This document shows positions 57,571-64,000 of a stretch of DNA of 64,000 bases, piece after piece. The translations under genes were made by a program, and so were the position numbers. How positions within the stretch are numbered: the first letter of the stretch is position 1; the number at the start of each line of letters is the position of its first letter. This stretch comes from Hyaloperonospora brassicae (taxonomy: Eukaryota > Oomycota > Peronosporomycetes > Peronosporales > Peronosporaceae): contig CANTFL010001234.1 in the NCBI GenBank assembly GCA_947650285.1, positions 310,001 to 374,000 of the forward strand, written 5' to 3'. The notes under the pieces are model-generated. The model ran no database searches. It saw only the letters and a list, made by a program, of their open reading frames with translations, and had not been told where the DNA came from.

Positions 57571-60500
57571 GGTAGGCTCAAATTAATCCGATGTTTAATT
57601 GCGTAAACATTACCCCCGTCCGAGCCATCATAGCCACATAATCTGATCCTTCGGCGTAGTCAAGAGCACATTAAAAAGAGAGGTTTTAGAAATAGCTCGT
57701 ACGTTAGCTAATTTTTGCTCTGACACCTTACTCAAGCACTGGAATCTCCAAGTATACGGAAAACAATTTTTGCAGGTTTAAATACAGATTGTATTCGTGC
57801 TCTACATTTCCACAACATTTATATTATAAATGTGTGTGTCGGTATCTCTGATTTAATGATAGCACAGATGTGATCAGATATATCCTCGAAGTAGTGTGGG
57901 TTTATCAAGTGAAATTGTATCTGTGCCTTCAAGACCAATCATTGGAACATGGCATGGCGCTGTATGGGGTCCGATTTATCCTAAGCAATGACGATGCATT
58001 GCAATTATATCTGTTCCTGCATTAAAAGGACTTCATTGTAGCGATGAGGATCGGCCAAATTTAATGCTTCTGAGTAAAATGCTAAATACCACAACCCCAC
58101 CCGATCTGTGTACAGTATATGTGATTGCGTGGGATGTATCTTCAATTAATAATCAGATGTGTAATCTAATATACAAAGCGCGTTCAATGCGCGGTCTGCC
58201 GGATTCATTTGATTCACTTGAAGACGAGAATGAATGGGGTCGGACGCCTATATTTATATAGCCAGTCTTACAATATTTCGTCCGACCATCAGCAATAACT
58301 GATAATTTTTTATTGGCATCATCACTGTCAATTTATGCTTCAAATCAGTTTCACAAGCTATTTTTGTCGTTTCGAATCTTACAGTCGATTCCCATTATTG
58401 TTTTATTTTACGATATTTTAGTAATTAAATTGATAGAAGCATTACTGGGTCTATACTGCTTCAAATGAAAATAAACGGGACAAAGCCACGATTCTTTCTT
58501 TCTAGGTGACGCAAGCCCATTTACCATTACAGATAGGTTTGATACTTATTTTCAATGGAGTATCGCAGAGAAGTGATCACTGCAGTATTTCGGGGATAAT
58601 GGCTCTGTCTTTGTGTCATCATCAATATGGGCTACGGTCCTACTTTAATATACGCACCTATTATTGGTTCAGACAAAGGGATTGGAGGTGAATAATCTTA
58701 CAAAATGCATTCATCTTGGTCATCAGGGGTACATTTTTCAATGCGCCTATAGCCCCTGCTCGTAATTTGTGTTCCGAAAGAATTAAATGTAGACGGCTCA
58801 CCCACCTTAGTGAACGAATACTTTCAATCACGCCATTCACAGGCTAATTACACATTAGACTAATTTTGCTAACACATATCGCTGTAATGTTATCGAACAT
58901 ATCAGTCACACATGATTTAAGACGTTCTCGACAATATATATTTTTAACCAGAAGTAAAGTATTGTTATAAATTTCCGCTTACGAGTTTAGTCGTTTGTAG
59001 GAGCCTACTTTTAACTATTAAATAGGTGATCAGGAGCGTTTGATTGACGCAAGGCATTGCTTCTGAAAGTATATGGCATATGAATTTATAAAAAAAATGG
59101 TAAGGGGTACTCGCCTTGCCAGAGAAATGATACGTCATTGTGCCGTTCAGTAAAAGGACATGCGCTACAAGTTCCACTAATGCTGTACTTGCTAATTATA
59201 ATGATTCTAAATATTTCAAATAGAGTTCAGAATTATGATTTTTTAATATATTTAAGGCTTCCTTTGCAAACTTTTTATCTTTACTGAAGGCATATTCGAC
59301 TACAAAGTTTATATGTATATTGATATTGAAAACCTATAGCGCGCGTCAATCAATTATTATTGATGATACGGCTAGTAATGCTTAAAACTTATATGCACCT
59401 ACCTGAGCGGTGCCGATCATTTTCCCTTCGCTTATTATCACTCGCAATTGTCTCGCAAGAGTATAATTACATAAAAATATTTAAAATGCAAAATGACCTC
59501 TACTTGTTGACAGTTATTGTAAATGACATAAAACAGGCCCGCTACACTAAATAAGTTGCTCAAACTATTTTTTGAGCGTTTCACCCTAAAGATTACCTTA
59601 AACGCATGATGATTACGTATAGTAGCCAACTTGCATTCTCTAAAGCTACAAATTATTTTTTTAAGCTGTTAGCTGTGGCGATTTCCCCTTTCCTCGACCT
59701 ATAGTGAGCAGAATAGATACACAAGCAGCAGATAATTATATCGAAATCACGTTTAGCAAGAACTACGTTCGACAAAGCTGGATATAGAGTAGTTCTACGG
59801 CAGGCAGTGAGCCTACAATAATGGGTAAATTTGATGCGATCAAATTAGTACATTTCTTTCGATTACCAAAAAATACATCATAGCTTCCATAGAAGGTAGA
59901 GTTTAACGGCAACGGGATACAAAATTATTTAATAGTCTCGGTCTACCTTCGACAAGCTTAGATATGACTGCCTCCCGACTACTTAGATAATTACCGTTGA
60001 CGGATGAAGGTGCTACCTGGACACTGAAAAGACGTTTCGATATAACAGATAATAAACAGTGTGAAGAACGATTGTCGCATTCCTGCAATAAGACAAGTTA
60101 TTGTCGAATAGTTTTACAATGTCGCGGGACGAAGGGCCTCCAAGTATGGGCAGGATTTTTGAGGATAAGGGACCGAGCCGTAATTTTTAAACTTGGGCCT
60201 ACGAACGGCCTTTACGACGCTCTGCATATACTAAAGTCCTGTGTGTTAAAGCAAAGTCATCATTAGCAAACATTTTGCACATGAAACAGCCCTACTTAAC
60301 GCCAAGGCAAAGATATGGTGTAAAAGTTTCGTAAAATCTGTATTATATCATTAAGAGCAATATGCCTCGAGCGGACTTCAAGCGGTGAGGTAAATCGCAA
60401 GACACTGACCACGTGGTGGAATCAAAGAGTCAAAACATATCGATTGTGGACCAGACTTTCGGTAGATGGCAAAAGCCATGGCTTCCATGACGACACAAGT

Positions 60501-63500
60501 TTATAATTTGCCCTCAGTTCCATTGCCAATTCCACATCAACTTCATCTGCCTATAACGGATTAGCCAATACCTCTAAATATCCAACCTGTATTTTATATT
60601 TGAAAATCAGGTATATATCATCCAAATCCATTGTTTGTGGATCGATGAACGAAGCGAGATAGCGTGTAAACACGAATGTTGCGCACCTAGAGTTTACATT
60701 ATCAAAGAAAGTAAATCTTCATGCAATAGATAAAAATTAAAAAGGCTTAAACACCATTTTCAAGTAACACGAGATGTAATACGTTTGAGAATGCTACCTA
60801 ATCAACTACAATTACGTAGGTTTGCTTGTTAGCCAAAAAAAGTTGCAGTCATTACTGACAAGCCTAGTGGACAGCTTATAAGCTTATCCGATCACAAGAA
60901 GTGGTGACAAGGCAGAACTCTTTAATAGATCAGATAAGGGGTGAAATTACATAAATTTATTCGCAAAAAGTGATATAAACTGAGTAAACCCCGTTAAAGT
61001 ATATACAACTAAAGACTGTGACATTAAACATTTTGATGCCTGTTTAATGAAGAATTGTTGTGCTCTTACTATATGCTCATTTTGTGATAGAAATGATTAC
61101 GAACGTATATGATCGATAGGTTGTAAATGTGACTATTTAATTTTTACTACCACTATATACCCACCCGATCAATGATATTGGTTGGCGCAACACGCAATAG
61201 TACCTATATCAAAATTTTGATGTGCGCTCTTTAAATTATCCCCAACCACCGATGTAGAATCTCGTATCTACATGAAAATCATCTGTAAATAATTCGTAAA
61301 TGATCCGTATATATACTTTTCTTGCACTTTTGTTGCACCTCCTGTACAAAATTAGTTAATTAATGACGTTTTTATGTGAACATAGAAATTAAAAAATGGC
61401 TGTTTTTGGTTTAGACTACAGGCGTAGCAAGCGTCGTTGTTCAGCACAAAAACACACCTCGATAATTATGCATTAGTTACTAACTGTTAGATATGGATTA
61501 AATTGTACCGCAAATTAGCGAATAAATAGATGCACGTCATTATAGATAATGCCTAAATGATATTTTTTCGTACGTAATATAAATCCACGTAACAAGCCAA
61601 GCGTCTCATGTTGTCCAAATGTGATCTGCCGGTATACATTATAGTAACATGAGGACAAACTGCTGCAATTCTTATAAATTGTGCGGATTAACTATCGTAT
61701 AGAGTAGAAGTCATGACGCCCCACTGGTGGCTAATGTGACACTAAGCCGAATGATTTGTTCGTGACAGGGTTCTATTGCCTGGCTTATAGATGTACCCTT
61801 CACAGTTAACAGTCATTCAACACGTGAGAGGGATTTAAAAGACTTAATCGGTGAGTTCATGGATCCGATCATTGTGCATCACCTAATTTACAATCGGTAA
61901 AACATTAAGATCATGCATTAAAGTCTAGTGATCTAATCGACCATAATAATTTTGATTTGAATAAATTAGTAGTAACAAAAAGCGACGGTCACATCTTAGC
62001 TACCTAAGTGGAGTCGGATTCGATTGATATAATAAATTAATTCGAATAGCAGAAGAAGCAAGGCAATTAAAAAGGAGGGATGCTAAATATGTCTAAGATT
62101 TGCACAATTAAGATTACAATAAATATGTCGTAAAGTCGTTATAAATTCTCCTGCGATTCTGGCGTGCAATGGGTCAATTTATAATTTTCATTTCACGGTT
62201 TAAAATTCTTGAGCATCCGAGATATTTAAACGGATGCCATCCGACGGTTGCAATTAGTTCTGCAGGTTAAACTGCCTAATGGTGCATTGTGCGGTTAGAT
62301 AATGATCACGTAGTGCATCAGTATTCTCGAGTATGTAATGTTCATTCTATAAGATCTAGGCAGAAAAGAATGAGAGGTATTTGTGTTGCTTATTCATTGT
62401 ACTATAGCAAAAAATATCTACCCATCATTACAGAGCTCAGAGCTATTGCCCCCCGAAAAAAGTTCGTCTTCTGCGGACATCGCTTTACCATTCAACAAAG
62501 ATAAATGTAGAAGACCAATTGCGATCGATTGATCGCTCTCGTTTTGCAAAGATTACCACAGATAGTAAACAAAAATATGTAGGCTGCACACAAATCCTCT
62601 GTTCAGTTCCAATTCACGACTTGGCTAAGGGCTATCCTTCTTCTAACTAAATTGTTGATAATCTATTCTGACTTAGTCGCCTACCGACACAAATGGCTGG
62701 AGAGCATAATTAAGGGGTGTTCCTCGTCATATTAGTTAAATATGTACGCCGTAAGGGCCACAGATCATTGCATTTGATAATTAATAGTATAAAATAAGAG
62801 GAAGCCTATATATTGAGCAACGAACAAGCATAGTATTCTACTATCATTGATATTTCTCATATTTCCGTTTACTAATTAGCAAGATGAGAATATGACAAAT
62901 TATATCCTATATTAAATAGAGTACAAATTTACATATTTCATATTTGGAATTTACGCCAAGTAGGCTTATTTATCTAATAACAGAGCAAGCAGCCACATAT
63001 GTTAAATTAGCATTGTATCACACACGGATTATGGCAAGTACATCAATAACATGTATATACTTCATTAAGCGTTGTTTAAAAGATATCCACACAGCGCAAA
63101 ATTCTTCATTACTTATCTATTACTGAGTTGTAGGTTGGTATACTTTTAATGAATTATAAGTAGAAAGCATATGAGCCGATTGTGTCTTAAGTTTAGTGTA
63201 CTAAATGGTTTTCCTTCTTGCAAAGTCGACTTGTTTAATCTTTAACGGAGAGGTCACAGCCCTTAAATTCTATTTTTTTTCACAATTGTTGCGATATTTT
63301 ATCTGCGTTGCGTTAACTATGTGGACCGCTTAATTACTTCAGGTCGTTCGAATCGACCGCGAAAATTGCGGACAGTATCACACAATCTGACTCACTTAAG
63401 GTTTAGGTATAACTTCGAACTCGATGTGTATAATTATCTATACATATATAATATATCAAGAGCAAGTCTGCAAGTCTGGGCGCGAGCACCTCCCTGTACA

Positions 63501-64000
63501 CATAGTATAGATACTTATACGAATCGCATAATGTACACGAAGAACGCCGCGTGTGGAAAAAAAAGTTTGCTCGTAGAAATTATTCAATAAGTTAATGAGC
63601 CTTGTTTTCATATTATCGCATTTGAGCTTCACATGAATAATCAACTATTTCTTACGCTCTCGCTGACCTACTCCTTACTATTTTTTTGGGTAAGAAAGCG
63701 ATAACGTGGTCTCACTCTCCGACTAATGCCATCACTGAGCAGTGACGATGCCTGCAAAGGAGATCCTAAATAATACTATTTACATATGATGAAGTAATTA
63801 GACACAAGAAAACTGCGATATGGTGCAAATTAGTAAGAATAAACTTACATGTTAAGAACAATACGATATTTGCCTAGACGCTGGTAAGAATAATCTTGTT
63901 CAGAATAAATGAACAAGCTTATATTAGACCAACGTTTTTTAATTATAGCTTATGATATTTGTGACGTTTCTAGCGTCGCATAAAGTGTGGTACGCATATA

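Larger units (their letters stand above)
36207..64000. other. AT-rich block without recognisable genes
   Basis: About 27.8 kb with roughly one-third GC by eye, against about half in the gene island. Open frames are short, lack family motifs and have no splice-consistent continuations. No tandem satellite, tRNA, rRNA or CRISPR array is seen. A few small GC-richer islands with slightly longer frames are listed separately. It may be old decayed repeat DNA or pericentromeric DNA. Confidence 0.6.

Noticed and set aside
63347..63363. T-arm-like GGTCG-TTCGAAT-CGACC
   Set aside because: No acceptor, D or anticodon arm at correct distance upstream, on either strand.
36207..64000. Centromere call for the AT-rich block
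   Set aside because: No satellite and no chromatin data; kept only as one possible explanation in the findings.
1..64000. CRISPR arrays, operons, riboswitches, Shine-Dalgarno sites
   Set aside because: None seen, and the gene structures with spliceosomal introns are eukaryotic.

Overview
The window looks like nuclear DNA of an oomycete, probably a Phytophthora or downy-mildew relative. The grounds are compact GC-rich host genes with a few short introns whose clearest donors read GTACGT, initiator-like TTCAYTYY sites close to ATGs, and decayed Ty3/gypsy and Ty1/copia elements of the type that fills those genomes. I cannot name the species from sequence alone.

Layout. 1-372: tail of a dead copia element. 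1637-12863: host gene island with a COQ9 gene (+, three exons), a single-exon PP2C phosphatase (+), a PUS3/DEG1-type tRNA pseudouridine synthase (-) and the primase large subunit PRIM2 (-). 13805-13880: an isolated pogo-like terminal repeat. 13933-34859: a three-level retrotransposon nest. The outer gypsy element B has its left LTR split by a copia element (14007 to about 27230), which in turn contains gypsy element A (14465-22446). All three lie on the minus strand and all are inactivated by stops and frameshifts. About 35171-36206: a degraded DNA transposon with duplicated terminal inverted repeats. From about 36.2 kb to the end: roughly 28 kb of AT-rich DNA in which I find no convincing gene.

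How the genes relate: the host genes are housekeeping (ubiquinone synthesis, protein dephosphorylation, tRNA modification, replication priming) and do not form a pathway. PP2C and PUS3 converge. PUS3 and PRIM2 lie head to tail and very close together.

Most unusual signal: gypsy A is saturated with short perfect hairpins (stems mostly 8-12 bp, loops 2-13 nt) along its whole length, in LTRs, gag, protease, RT, integrase and the 3' region. Chance predicts only one or two such stems in 8 kb. Element B carries decayed counterparts, and at two homologous hairpins the two arms differ between A and B in a compensatory way. Both gypsy elements also carry an open frame on the opposite strand, next to the 3' LTR, with similar protein sequence in A and B. 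It partly overlaps, antisense, the chromodomain end of pol. Hairpin saturation plus the antisense frame is my candidate for an undescribed system. Whether it is already known cannot be decided here.
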